41,060 nt of DNA from the NCBI GenBank assembly GCA_020832985.1, contig JAJHRE010000006.1:1-41060 (forward strand). The letters run 5' to 3'. The notes beneath the pieces were generated by a model. That model ran no database searches. It was not told the DNA's origin and was given only the letters and a program-made list of their open reading frames with translations. Origin of the DNA: Desulfurococcaceae archaeon (lineage in GTDB: Archaea > Thermoproteota > Thermoprotei_A > Sulfolobales > NBVN01). The position numbers were made by a program, and so were the translations under genes. Positions 16,579 through 26,060 of this stretch are shown here, one piece after another (the first letter of the stretch is position 1; every line of letters begins with the position of its first letter).

Positions 16579-16938
16579 TTAGGGGTTTAAACCTCCTAAC
16601 ACTCCTACCTGTGAACGGGTCTCTAGAAAAGCATTGATAACTTCACCCTCACTAGTTTCACAAGGTTCTCTAAGAGGATTATCAAAATACAGCTTCTTAC
16701 TCTTCTCACCAAACTCATAAACAACGTTAAACATGCTCATTTCGGACCCAGAAGTATGCTCAGGTACGAAGACAAAGCCTCTAAAAGTAATCTTAATACT
16801 GTTTCCATTAACCTCTATAAACGTCTTGACCAAGTCGTTCAAGTAGTTAAGCTCACAACCATTAACATATTCCTTAAAGCTACAGGTAAAACTCTTAGAC
16901 TCTTCAAAAGCTTTGAGCAAGCCAACGATAAGATTCAT
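16579..16938 (-). CDS. Hypothetical protein, C-terminus overlaps an aspartyl protease relic
   Basis: 119-aa ORF; alternative frame at its 3' end reads RDPFTGRSVRRFKPLM. Confidence 0.45.
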   Translation of the reverse strand: MNLIVGLLKAFEESKSFTCSFKEYVNGCELNYLNDLVKTFIEVNGNSIKITFRGFVFVPEHTSGSEMSMFNVVYEFGEKSKKLYFDNPLREPCETSEGEVINAFLETRSQVGVLGGLNP

Positions 16939-17099
16939 TAAGAGTTGCCACAGCTAGCTTACAACAATTATTGGAATTATCAACAAACACTTCATAATAT
17001 TCTAACAAAGCTTTGTCCATGCTAGACCCCACCTTGTTATAGTTGCTTAAATTGTAACTATATGGCATTAATAGATTTGTCACTGAGGTGGGTTGTTGT

Positions 17100-18074
17100 T
17101 TAGATCTTGAGCTCTATGAAATGGGGCTTCATGCTGTACTTTAGTTCTGAGTCTCTATGTCTTGGTTTTTCCAGTATGAATAGCTTTTCGTGGTATATTA
17201 ATAGGAAGTCCCTGTCTCTTAGCCTGCTCCAAACTTCTCTAGTTGTTTTCATCTTGTGCTGAACTTTTATCACTTCTTCTTTTAAGACAAAGCCTACGTC
17301 GAGAAGTGTCATCAATGCGTAGTGAGTTATTGGTACGTAGTGCTTCTTGACCCTCGTATCTCCGATTAGTATGCCTAGCACTCCGCCAGGCTTTAACACT
17401 CTGTAAATCTCTTTTGCTACTTGCCTAAAGAGTGTTAGGTACTCCTCTAGGCTTGTAGTTCTAGAGAGGTCCCCCTCAATCCTCTGTTCACCATATTCAA
17501 TAATGTTAAAGTATGGTGGGTGAGTAGCCACCAAGTCTATGGAGTTATCAGGTATCTTATCGAGTTTCCTAGCATCTCCATGGTAAACCTTGTACCAAGC
17601 GCTGCTAGAAACACTAGTTACACTACTACTATTCTTAGCATAGTCAATTAGGCTCTTAGGCTTTTTCTCGTGTAAAGCCTTCATAAGGTAGTAAAGCCTG
17701 TGATGAGTTAAGATAACAGCGTTATAGTTTATGTCTACAGCTATACAGTTTCTACCAAGGAGTAAAGCCTCTATACATGTTGTTCCAGAGCCTACCATAG
17801 GGTCTAGAACAGTTTCACCAGGGTTAGTATACTTCAGCATCAAGGCACGAGGTATTTGAGGAGCCCAATTACCCCTATAATCACCTCTATGAGTAGCCCA
17901 AGAACCTCTCTCAGGAAAACTCCAAACAGTTGTAGAAACATCTGTCAACTCTTCAGGTAGAGGTTCAAGCCTCTTAACCTCTATAGGCTCGAGAGAAATT
18001 ATCTGATCTTCAATAACAATAGTTTTATGCTTAGAAACAAAGTCTAAGTACTCCTCTACAGAAACTTCCCTCAT
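17100..18074 (-). CDS. DNA methyltransferase (N4-C/N6-A amino-MTase)
   Basis: LDPMVGSGTTCIEALLLGRNCIAVDIN (SAM motif I) and DLVATHPPYFN (catalytic xPPY). Confidence 0.85.
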   Translation of the reverse strand: MREVSVEEYLDFVSKHKTIVIEDQIISLEPIEVKRLEPLPEELTDVSTTVWSFPERGSWATHRGDYRGNWAPQIPRALMLKYTNPGETVLDPMVGSGTTCIEALLLGRNCIAVDINYNAVILTHHRLYYLMKALHEKKPKSLIDYAKNSSSVTSVSSSAWYKVYHGDARKLDKIPDNSIDLVATHPPYFNIIEYGEQRIEGDLSRTTSLEEYLTLFRQVAKEIYRVLKPGGVLGILIGDTRVKKHYVPITHYALMTLLDVGFVLKEEVIKVQHKMKTTREVWSRLRDRDFLLIYHEKLFILEKPRHRDSELKYSMKPHFIELKI

Positions 18075-18077
18075 ACT

Positions 18078-18701
18078 TTAAAACCTTATAACACGCCTTA
18101 TTTCAGAAATTGTAAATCCAGCTTCAAGAAGAGCATAAACAGCTAAACTCATTTTAGAGCCTAGGTACTTTGGAGGTGGATAGTTAGTATCCTCTTGAAG
18201 ACCTATCCACTTAAGTGTTGCAAGAAACTTCTTAATTTCGATCTTCAAATCATTGCTCAATGCATTGAAGTAATGATTAATTGTGTTATCAATACTCCAT
18301 CTATCTCTTAAAAGTCTTATTGTTGCATTAATAAGGTATTCATCTATTGTACTGTGTTTTTTCTTCAATTCTGCAAACATTTTACCTAAGTCATCATGCG
18401 TAGGTATTTTTACTTGAGGGCTGAGATTGGGAGAATATCTCCAAACCCTAAAATCGCATTCAGTTTTACTGTCAGGTATAGCTATCAACACCATATAGTC
18501 ATTTATTTTCTCAACTAAAATAAGTCTAGGAGACCTATCTCTACAGACCCCAAGCTTCGCATCTAGCTCGTTCCTCACATTTCCAGGTGGTGGTAGTTTA
18601 TCTATAATACCTACACCATTTATATATCGCTTCTCATTAAGTGCTTTCAGCACTTCATTCTCATTCCAGCTCATACAGTCCCGCTTCTCATATTGATTCA
18701 C
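18078..18701 (-). CDS. Unknown protein co-transcribed with the methyltransferase
   Basis: 207-aa ORF ending 3 nt upstream of the MTase start. Confidence 0.6.
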   Translation of the reverse strand: MNQYEKRDCMSWNENEVLKALNEKRYINGVGIIDKLPPPGNVRNELDAKLGVCRDRSPRLILVEKINDYMVLIAIPDSKTECDFRVWRYSPNLSPQVKIPTHDDLGKMFAELKKKHSTIDEYLINATIRLLRDRWSIDNTINHYFNALSNDLKIEIKKFLATLKWIGLQEDTNYPPPKYLGSKMSLAVYALLEAGFTISEIRRVIRF

Positions 18702-18765
18702 TCTAAACTTTATTATCCTTAGGAGAAATATAAACAGATCGATCGCTCAAGAGAAGGTAATACCA

Positions 18766-19036
18766 TTGACCAATTGGTTGATACCTATAATAGAGGATAA
18801 TTGGGGGATTATTAAGAGGAGAAATATTTACGGAGCTCCTGAAAACAGCGTCGCACTAAATCTTATCAAAAGAGAGGATAACATTATTTTCTATATTGTT
18901 AAGAAGGACTCTAAAAACTTGGAGGCAAAATTGTTGGTATATATAGAACCATTTGTGTGGTGGTAGGTTTAGATATCAGGTAGATCTTGAGGGTAAGAGG
19001 AAGAACTTTATCTTGAGGGTACGTAAGGGTAGGTGA
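18766..19036 (+). pseudogene. EVE-domain protein, frameshifted
   Basis: TNWLIPIIEDNWGIIKRRNIYGAPENSVALNLIKREDNIIFYIVKKDSKNL, then GGKIVGIYRTI in another frame, then RFRYQVDLEGKRKNFILRVRKGR in the third. Confidence 0.6.
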
Positions 19037-19037
19037 T

Positions 19038-19385
19038 ATGGTATTTATTAAAGTAATCTTCGGTAGTTCTGAAGATATGAAAGAACTACCTAGTTCTAGT
19101 GTTCATCTTGTAGTTACTTCACCTCCTTACTTTAACACACCATTCGACTTCCCTAGACTCTTCAACTCTTATGAAGAATTCTTAAAGATGTTAAGGAATG
19201 TAGGGAGAGAGGTCTTTAGAGTACTCCAACCTGTAGACTCTACAATCCATTCGAGAGTAGTTGTTTATAGTATCCGGAGTTTCAAGACCACCCTCAACTC
19301 ATCTCTAAACAAAACCTCTAATAGTAAATTAAAACTTACTGTCATAGCTATAGGGATATTAACTTACTTACATAAACTACAGTAA
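19038..19385 (+). pseudogene. DNA methyltransferase N-terminal fragment
   Basis: IFGSSEDMKELPSSSVHLVVTSPPYFNTPFDFPRLFNSYEEFLKMLRNVGREVFRVLQP then unrelated tail. Confidence 0.7.
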
Positions 19386-19413
19386 TGTTAAGTATAGAGT
19401 ATTAGGGGTAGTT

Positions 19414-20463
19414 ATGGAGATTGTTAAGAGTGTTGATGTGAGAGGGTTTAGAGGTATTAGAGGGTTTAGAGAACCTCTTGAGTTAGGGAGGTTTAACGTA
19501 CTTATCAGTAGGAACTGCAGTGGTAAGACAGTAGTTCTACAAGCACTTTACTTAGTAGCGATGCCTTTCTACGGTTTTAGTATCCCGCCATATGATATGT
19601 CAGCTAGTGACTATATTGAGAAACTTGTTGGAGGTAGAGATCATTTAATCTATGGTTACTCAGGTACAGCAACTATTGATTACAGGTTAGGAGTGGGAGG
19701 GGAGCTTAAGAACGTACCCTACGGTTACAGTCCTCATACATTCGATGTAGGCCGTATAGATAACCTCCAGGTAAGTATATCACCTAACGGTGTAGAGGTT
19801 AAGACTAAGATATCGTCGAAGGAGGTTGAGATTAGCTTAACAGGTGATAACTACGTCCAATTAATTAAGTCATTAAACCCTAGGAGTCCCACCCTAGCCA
19901 TCTACATACCTAATGACAGCAACACTTACGAACTACTGCATAGCTATGTTTGTAAGAATATTGATGGTGTTGTCAGTGATGAACTCCATACTAAAGTATT
20001 TAAATACTTAACAGGAGTCATCTACGACAGATTTACTGAAGTCATCCCTAGACGTAACGAACTTTACGTTAGGAAGGAGGTTAGAGGTACTACATCATCA
20101 TATGTTGGGCTTAAAGACATCGGTGAAGGTGTTAAGAGATTCATACTAACATACCTCACTGTAGAACATCTTAAACCACCACTGATCCTATGGGATGATG
20201 TTGAAGTCTCCCTACACCCAAACCTCTTAGAAACAACCCTGAAATGGCTTGCTGACTCAGGGAGGCAGGTAGTGATAGCCACACAGTATTGATGTTTTAG
20301 AGACTGTGATACGGATCGAACCTAAGGATGCTAGAGTAATACTGTTGAGGAAGGATAATAGTGATGTAGTCCACCATAAACCCTCGAACTCAACATAGTT
20401 AGAGAAATCCTTAATAAAGGACTTAATTTAAGGGTGTTAATTGATACTGTAATACCGTATTGA
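19414..20463 (+). pseudogene. RecF-like AAA ATPase, frameshifted at the 3' end
   Basis: FNVLISRNCSGKTVVLQAL Walker A-like; VVIATQY* where the other frame continues SIDVLETVIRIEPKDARVILLRKDNSDVVHHK; second break before LNIVREILNKGLNLRVLID. Confidence 0.7.
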
Positions 20464-20482
20464 GTTAGTAGTACCACAGTAA

Positions 20483-20765
20483 TTATCGCTTAACTAATGT
20501 ACGTAACCCCCTCAATATCTTATTCATAAGTTCTGAGTTAGGGGTATGTCTTGAGTATAGTTCTAACTCGTAGTTAGTTATGAATGTTCTTACTAATTCG
20601 TAGGCAGGGTTAGTGAATACGTTCTTAACCCTTACTAAGAACTCACATAGTGTTTCTGAAGGCTTAGGTGGTTCTACATACCTACTGATTAAGTCTACGA
20701 ACCTACGGTAAGTTCTAAAGAGTTTAGACTCTCTAAAAGTAATACCTACGTAAGTACAGTGGTAA
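20483..20765 (-). pseudogene. DUF4129-like C-terminal fragment
   Basis: FRTYRRFVDLISRYVEPPKPSETLCEFLVRV resembles DUF4129 C-termini; fused to a truncated ABC ATPase. Confidence 0.4.
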
Positions 20766-21074
20766 TGTGATGTTCTCAAGAGCTGTTAAGTGGGGTATTA
20801 AGTTAAACGTCTGAGGTATTATACCTAACTCCTTAAGCCTTAATGATGATGCTTCAGAATCAGTTAATACTTTAGAATCCCTACCTAAGACTACCAACTC
20901 ACCACGGTCAGCACGTTCTAGTAGGCCTACTAACTTAACTAGGGTTGTCTTACCACTACCAGACCTACCTACAATACCTACGACATCACCTTCATTAACG
21001 ACTAAGTTAATACCTCTTAACACGTAATTACCGTTGTAGGACTTCCAAACATCCTTAAGTAGTACTAATACCAT
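20760..21074 (-). pseudogene. ABC transporter ATPase, LolD/MacB-like, truncated
   Basis: VVGIVGRSGSGKTTLVKLVGLLERADRGELVV...LTALENITLPLYLR; lacks signature and Walker B. Confidence 0.75.
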
Positions 21075-21167
21075 ACATGTAATTTTACCTAGAAGGACTT
21101 AAAATACTGATTCCCTAGGTAGGAAAATTTAATAGTTGGTAAGTGGATTAATTACTGGTTAGTAGGT

Positions 21168-21764
21168 TTGAATGTGTTGAGGGGTATATCACCGGTACTA
21201 ACTACTATGGTGTTAGTAGGTGCTGTATTAGTCATAGGTGTTTCATTCATGTCCTACGTAGTTATACTCAGTAATAGTCAGAGGGTTGAGGCATACATAC
21301 GTAGCTTAGTTGCTGATAAAGCATTAAACACTGTAATGTATTTAGAGAGAGTTGTTGATTACGGTGATAAGGTCTCACTATATGTAGGTATGGTTAACAT
21401 CTTAAATGAGAGTACTACATACTACATAACAACATTTAAAACTGATTACTACGGACTACAGGCTAAAGTGTATAGGTCTTTAACGACATCAGTAAGTTAC
21501 TTCAACGGCAGTAAATTCATTGACTTAAGTCCTACATCCGTAGATTCGGGTAAGGTCTACATAGTTAGTTTATCAGGTGATTACGTACCGTTAAGTATAG
21601 GTACTGTAAATATCTACGGATACATATACAGACATACAGGACTTATAAACGTAACATTTAGTAAGTCATCACTCGATACTGACGACTACGTAGTTATCAT
21701 GTTGTTAGTAGGTGTAGGTGATGAGTACTACGAATTACTACAGTTAAGTGTTAAGGTGGTGTAA
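21168..21764 (+). CDS. Class III signal peptide (pilin-like) secreted protein
   Basis: LRGISPVLTTMVLVGAVLVIGVSFMSYV N-terminus. Confidence 0.6.
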   Translation: MNVLRGISPVLTTMVLVGAVLVIGVSFMSYVVILSNSQRVEAYIRSLVADKALNTVMYLERVVDYGDKVSLYVGMVNILNESTTYYITTFKTDYYGLQAKVYRSLTTSVSYFNGSKFIDLSPTSVDSGKVYIVSLSGDYVPLSIGTVNIYGYIYRHTGLINVTFSKSSLDTDDYVVIMLLVGVGDEYYELLQLSVKVV

Positions 21765-22862
21765 ATGATTAGGTTACGTAGGGGTCAGGCAGAGATAATA
21801 GGTGGGTTGATAGTAGCCTCAGCACTACTACTAATAGTGATACCGTTAGTGATTAACCTAATGACTACGTCGACAACGATAACGACTAAGGGCTACACAA
21901 TACGTTCACAATTCGAGATAAGTAGGTGGTCTGAGAAAATACTAAGTAATAACACATACATAATTAACGTAGGTTCAGTAGATATAGAGGTAGTTAGGGT
22001 ATGGCTTAAGAACGGTACGTTAGTAGAGTATAACCCGTGGGTTAGGATACCGGTAGCATCATCAATACCTATAGAGGTATTAGGAATCACAAACATATCA
22101 GAGGTAGACTCAATAGTAACATCGAGAGGTAGGGTATTCAAACTAGAGGAGATAATACCACCACAAATAACAATACCGATACAATACCCACCACTAGGCT
22201 TAAGGAGTGAGGATATAGTTGGTGGTCAAAGTCTTAAGAATTATAGAATATATGCTAACTACTCATACGACGGATCTAAATGGAATCCTGGATATGCTGG
22301 ATTCTACGTAGATGGTGATGGTTGGTATATCTTCAATACTAGTAGTGGTCGTTGGGAGAAGATCAGTAAAACTAGTGAAATTGAATATACTGACCTAGAT
22401 AGTAATGGAGCTAGGGAACTAGTCGTTCTAGATAGTAACTTTAACGTAGTTAAGAGTTCTAAAGGTGTACCTAGACAACTATATATTAACATGACCTTTA
22501 AGGAGTTATTAAATATAGATAGTAACACATCACTTATAACAGTATTCCTTAAGTCGTTAGTAGGACTTAGTGATCAAGCAGATGTTTACGTATATATCAC
22601 AGTATTCCTAATTAAGAGCGATAATAGTTCAGTTTACATCAGCTCTCCAGCCACTCTATCATATGCTAAGGTAACGGGAGCTGGCTTTATGGTCGTTGTA
22701 TATCAAGGATATATAATATTCCCTGTAACTCAATTCGTAGGTTATTCGAAACTTCAGCAAAATCCAGGTTCTTACGATTTGATGATATCAGTTAGTGCTG
22801 TAACACAAGAGGATGTGGAAGTAAGTAGTAGTATTGAGTATGTAGCGGTAGTTAAGTATTAA
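21765..22862 (+). CDS. Class III signal peptide (pilin-like) secreted protein
   Basis: RLRRGQAEIIGGLIVASALLLIVIPLVINLM; directly adjacent to the previous gene. Confidence 0.6.
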   Translation: MIRLRRGQAEIIGGLIVASALLLIVIPLVINLMTTSTTITTKGYTIRSQFEISRWSEKILSNNTYIINVGSVDIEVVRVWLKNGTLVEYNPWVRIPVASSIPIEVLGITNISEVDSIVTSRGRVFKLEEIIPPQITIPIQYPPLGLRSEDIVGGQSLKNYRIYANYSYDGSKWNPGYAGFYVDGDGWYIFNTSSGRWEKISKTSEIEYTDLDSNGARELVVLDSNFNVVKSSKGVPRQLYINMTFKELLNIDSNTSLITVFLKSLVGLSDQADVYVYITVFLIKSDNSSVYISSPATLSYAKVTGAGFMVVVYQGYIIFPVTQFVGYSKLQQNPGSYDLMISVSAVTQEDVEVSSSIEYVAVVKY

Positions 22863-22927
22863 AGATATTTTAATCCTTGGTTAATCATTACGTAAAATGC
22901 TAACGAATACTTACGTAATTACATTCT

Positions 22928-24025
22928 TTATCGAATTAACCTAGATAAGTAGTTAGTTAATGCGTTGAGGTTATTAGTGAATTCCTTATATGTTGTTAGT
23001 TCTTTCTTTATCCTCTCTATCTCCTTCTCTCTAGGTATGTATGGGTAGTTTCTAGGTTCTTCACTAGGTCTTTCGTTTGCGTATGGTCTGTTACATCCTG
23101 GGCAACCTGATGTTGTGAATGGTAACCCACTCTCTATTACCTCCTCTAACTGTCCTTTAGGTATTCCGAAGTCTACTATCTGTCCTTGTGAGTTGAATTT
23201 CATCCATTCATACCTACTTAACCCAGTGTTTATTAGGTACCTAGCTAGTTGTACCCTCCTATACTGACTTACTGGTGGTCTTACCCAACCCTCAAGTACT
23301 GAACCTTCTTCTGGGTAGAATGAGAATAGGTGTGTTTCAGCTCCTAAGTCATGTACTTGCTGTATCAGTCTTACAGCTTCCTCCTCACTTTCACCTAAAC
23401 CAACTATTAGGTGGATACCTACCCTACCCCTACCCATAACCTCAACAGCTTCTTCAACACCTTCTAAGTACCTACCCCATCTGTGGGGACTTCTAGCACT
23501 CCTACCCCTAAGTAATTCGAATACCTCCTCACTAGCACAGTCAATAGCTATACCTATACGTTCAGTACCTACATCTCTCAACTTCTTCATCCACTCCTTA
23601 GTAAATAATGATGGTGTTATCAGTGCTGAGATGGGTAGTCCAGTAGCTCTGTAGACTCTCCTAATAACCTCAACCTCAGCTTCTAACGCTTTAGGGTTAG
23701 TTATAGTTGCTACACAAACCCTGTAAGGTCTTAAAGAACAACCACTATAGTTGAACTTACCTAACCTCTCAATAATATCGTCTAAACTCCTTAAAGGCCA
23801 TTCAACACGTATTAAAGACCTACATATAGGTGTCTTACTAACCTCCCTAGCCTGACCACAGTATAAGCAATTAGCTTTACACCCATCACTAAAGTGTAGG
23901 AGTAGGTTTATACAGAATGGGTATGCATTCCTGAAGAATTTACCGTTAGTGAAACCTAACACTATATCAGCTGCAGTACTAACCCTAACGTAGTCAGGTG
24001 ATTCATGAGTCAATTGTGTAGACAT
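22928..24025 (-). CDS. Radical SAM protein, LipS1/LipS2-type lipoyl synthase subunit candidate
   Basis: FSDGCKANCLYCGQ (CxxxCxxC), biotin synthase-like; next to second radical SAM and lplA-like gene. Confidence 0.7.
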   Translation of the reverse strand: MSTQLTHESPDYVRVSTAADIVLGFTNGKFFRNAYPFCINLLLHFSDGCKANCLYCGQAREVSKTPICRSLIRVEWPLRSLDDIIERLGKFNYSGCSLRPYRVCVATITNPKALEAEVEVIRRVYRATGLPISALITPSLFTKEWMKKLRDVGTERIGIAIDCASEEVFELLRGRSARSPHRWGRYLEGVEEAVEVMGRGRVGIHLIVGLGESEEEAVRLIQQVHDLGAETHLFSFYPEEGSVLEGWVRPPVSQYRRVQLARYLINTGLSRYEWMKFNSQGQIVDFGIPKGQLEEVIESGLPFTTSGCPGCNRPYANERPSEEPRNYPYIPREKEIERIKKELTTYKEFTNNLNALTNYLSRLIR

Positions 24026-24057
24026 GAATAACTCCTAATTAAACTCATACGGAGTAA

Positions 24058-24948
24058 TTAATACTTAACGTATTCGTATATAGATGCGCAACACTCATGA
24101 ACTACTTTAAACGGTATACCCTTCTCAACTAAGTAGTTAAGTGTTTGAGTCATTGGGAATGCAATACCGTTGAAACCTAATTCAATAGCTCTTAACTCAA
24201 CACTTAAGTACTCCTCAGTCCTAGGCCTCATACAACCAATTGTTAGGGGTATACTACTAAGCCTCTCCCTACCATACCTAAGTACCTCTAATACGTACTC
24301 AGGTTTCGGTGGGTTTAATGACTCGTAAGGAGTTCCTGGATATGGTGTGAATACTACGAATACAGCTGCTTTAGGTGGGTTCCTATAAAGTATATCAATA
24401 GCTTTAAACTCATTACTTGGTAAACCCTTATAAAGCCCTATAATTATGTGTGGAATTACTGTTAATCCGTAGTCCTTAAGTAATTCATAAGTCCTTAAGT
24501 AGGCGTTAACGTCTTGAATACCTATGACCTCCCTCACACTACCTTCATGAACTACTAAGTCTATCAACACAGCATCAACTCCTGAATCCCTAAGCATTTT
24601 AGCCCTAACATCATCTACAGTACCTGAGTGTATGAATACCTTAAGCCCTAACCCCTTCAAATACTTAATAATCCTTAAGTACTTCTCGAAGGGTACCCTA
24701 CCAAACCTATCACAACCACCACTGAGTAAGACACCAGTGACTCCGGAATCCCTCAACCTCGTAGCTAGAGCTACTAATTCGTTAGGTCCTCCAACATGTA
24801 ACATATTATTTAGTAATCTACCGTAGCAGTGCTTACACATTAACTCACAGGTACTACCTGTTAAACTAATTGATGGGAAGTCCCTACCGTAAATACCTAA
24901 TTCAGGGACTTCATAATGTATGTTAGATGTTGCGAATACTACCAGCAA
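24058..24948 (-). CDS. Radical SAM protein, LipS1/LipS2-type lipoyl synthase subunit candidate
   Basis: LTGSTCELMCKHCYG (CxxxCxxC); tandem with 22928-24025. Confidence 0.7.
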   Translation of the reverse strand: MLVVFATSNIHYEVPELGIYGRDFPSISLTGSTCELMCKHCYGRLLNNMLHVGGPNELVALATRLRDSGVTGVLLSGGCDRFGRVPFEKYLRIIKYLKGLGLKVFIHSGTVDDVRAKMLRDSGVDAVLIDLVVHEGSVREVIGIQDVNAYLRTYELLKDYGLTVIPHIIIGLYKGLPSNEFKAIDILYRNPPKAAVFVVFTPYPGTPYESLNPPKPEYVLEVLRYGRERLSSIPLTIGCMRPRTEEYLSVELRAIELGFNGIAFPMTQTLNYLVEKGIPFKVVHECCASIYEYVKY

Positions 24949-24965
24949 GTTATTACCTAATATAG

Positions 24966-26060
24966 GTGTTCAGTAAGTTTTTAAGGTGTAGTGTAAATTT
25001 CCTCAGGGTCTTAATGAGTACTTGGAGATTCTTATTCCATAGGGCTCCTGACGATTACTTACTAGCTACTGAGGAAGTATTAACTAAAGGTGTTGGTCTT
25101 AGGAAATCACCACCTACAGTACGTGTTAATATCTTCGACCCACCAGCAGTACTCATAGGTTTTAACCAGGACGTATATGAGGAGGTTAATGTCGACTTAG
25201 CTAAGGAGTTAGGTTTTAGGGTTAATAGGAGGCCTTCAGGTGGTGGTACGATACTAATGTATGAAGACACACCTGGTTGGGAGTTATGGATTCCTAAGGA
25301 CTATGTAGCTCACTTAGACATAAGCTCTATGTATGAGTACTTAATAAGGATACCTATCAAGGCATTCCATAACTTAGGAGTTACTAAAGCTACGTTCAGA
25401 CCTAAGAACGATATTGAGGTTAACGGACGTAAGATATCTGGGACAGGGATATATACAGAATATGATGGGGTACTATTCTGCGGTACTGTACTACTAGACT
25501 TCAACGTAGAATTAATGCTTAAACTACTGAAACTACCTATTGAGAAGCTAAGTGATAAGGTAGTTAAGAGTTTTGAGGAGAGGTTAACTACAGTTAAACG
25601 TGAGTTAGGTTTTAAACCATCAATAGATGATGTAGTGATAGCGTTTAAGAAAGCTGTTAAGGAGGTATTAAACGTTGATTTAGTTGATGGTGATTTAAAT
25701 GAGTGGGAGTTGATGGAGTTGGAGGAAGTCATTAAGAAGTATAGGAGTGATGAGTGGGTCTACGGATTCAGGAGGGGTTCAGGATTTAATAGGGTATGTA
25801 CTCATAAAACACCTGCAGGGTTATTAAGGATTCATGTTAAGGTGTTCGAAGATGTTTTAGAAAGTATCTTAATAACTGGTGATTTCTTCACATACCCAAA
25901 CACGTTAATATATGATGTTGAGGCTAGGCTTAAGTGGGTACGTATAGATGATGTTGTTGAGGTGTTAGAGAGGTTTGGTAAGGAGGTTAACGGAACGATT
26001 CACGGGTTATCATTTAGGGAGTTAGGTAATTACATAGTGAGTTGTTGTAGGGCTGGTTAA
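24966..26060 (+). CDS. lplA: Lipoate-protein ligase A-like (start may be the Met at 25014)
   Basis: WRFLFHRAPDDYLLATEEVL...VNRRPSGGGTILMYEDTPGWELWIPKD. Confidence 0.85.
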   Translation: MFSKFLRCSVNFLRVLMSTWRFLFHRAPDDYLLATEEVLTKGVGLRKSPPTVRVNIFDPPAVLIGFNQDVYEEVNVDLAKELGFRVNRRPSGGGTILMYEDTPGWELWIPKDYVAHLDISSMYEYLIRIPIKAFHNLGVTKATFRPKNDIEVNGRKISGTGIYTEYDGVLFCGTVLLDFNVELMLKLLKLPIEKLSDKVVKSFEERLTTVKRELGFKPSIDDVVIAFKKAVKEVLNVDLVDGDLNEWELMELEEVIKKYRSDEWVYGFRRGSGFNRVCTHKTPAGLLRIHVKVFEDVLESILITGDFFTYPNTLIYDVEARLKWVRIDDVVEVLERFGKEVNGTIHGLSFRELGNYIVSCCRAG

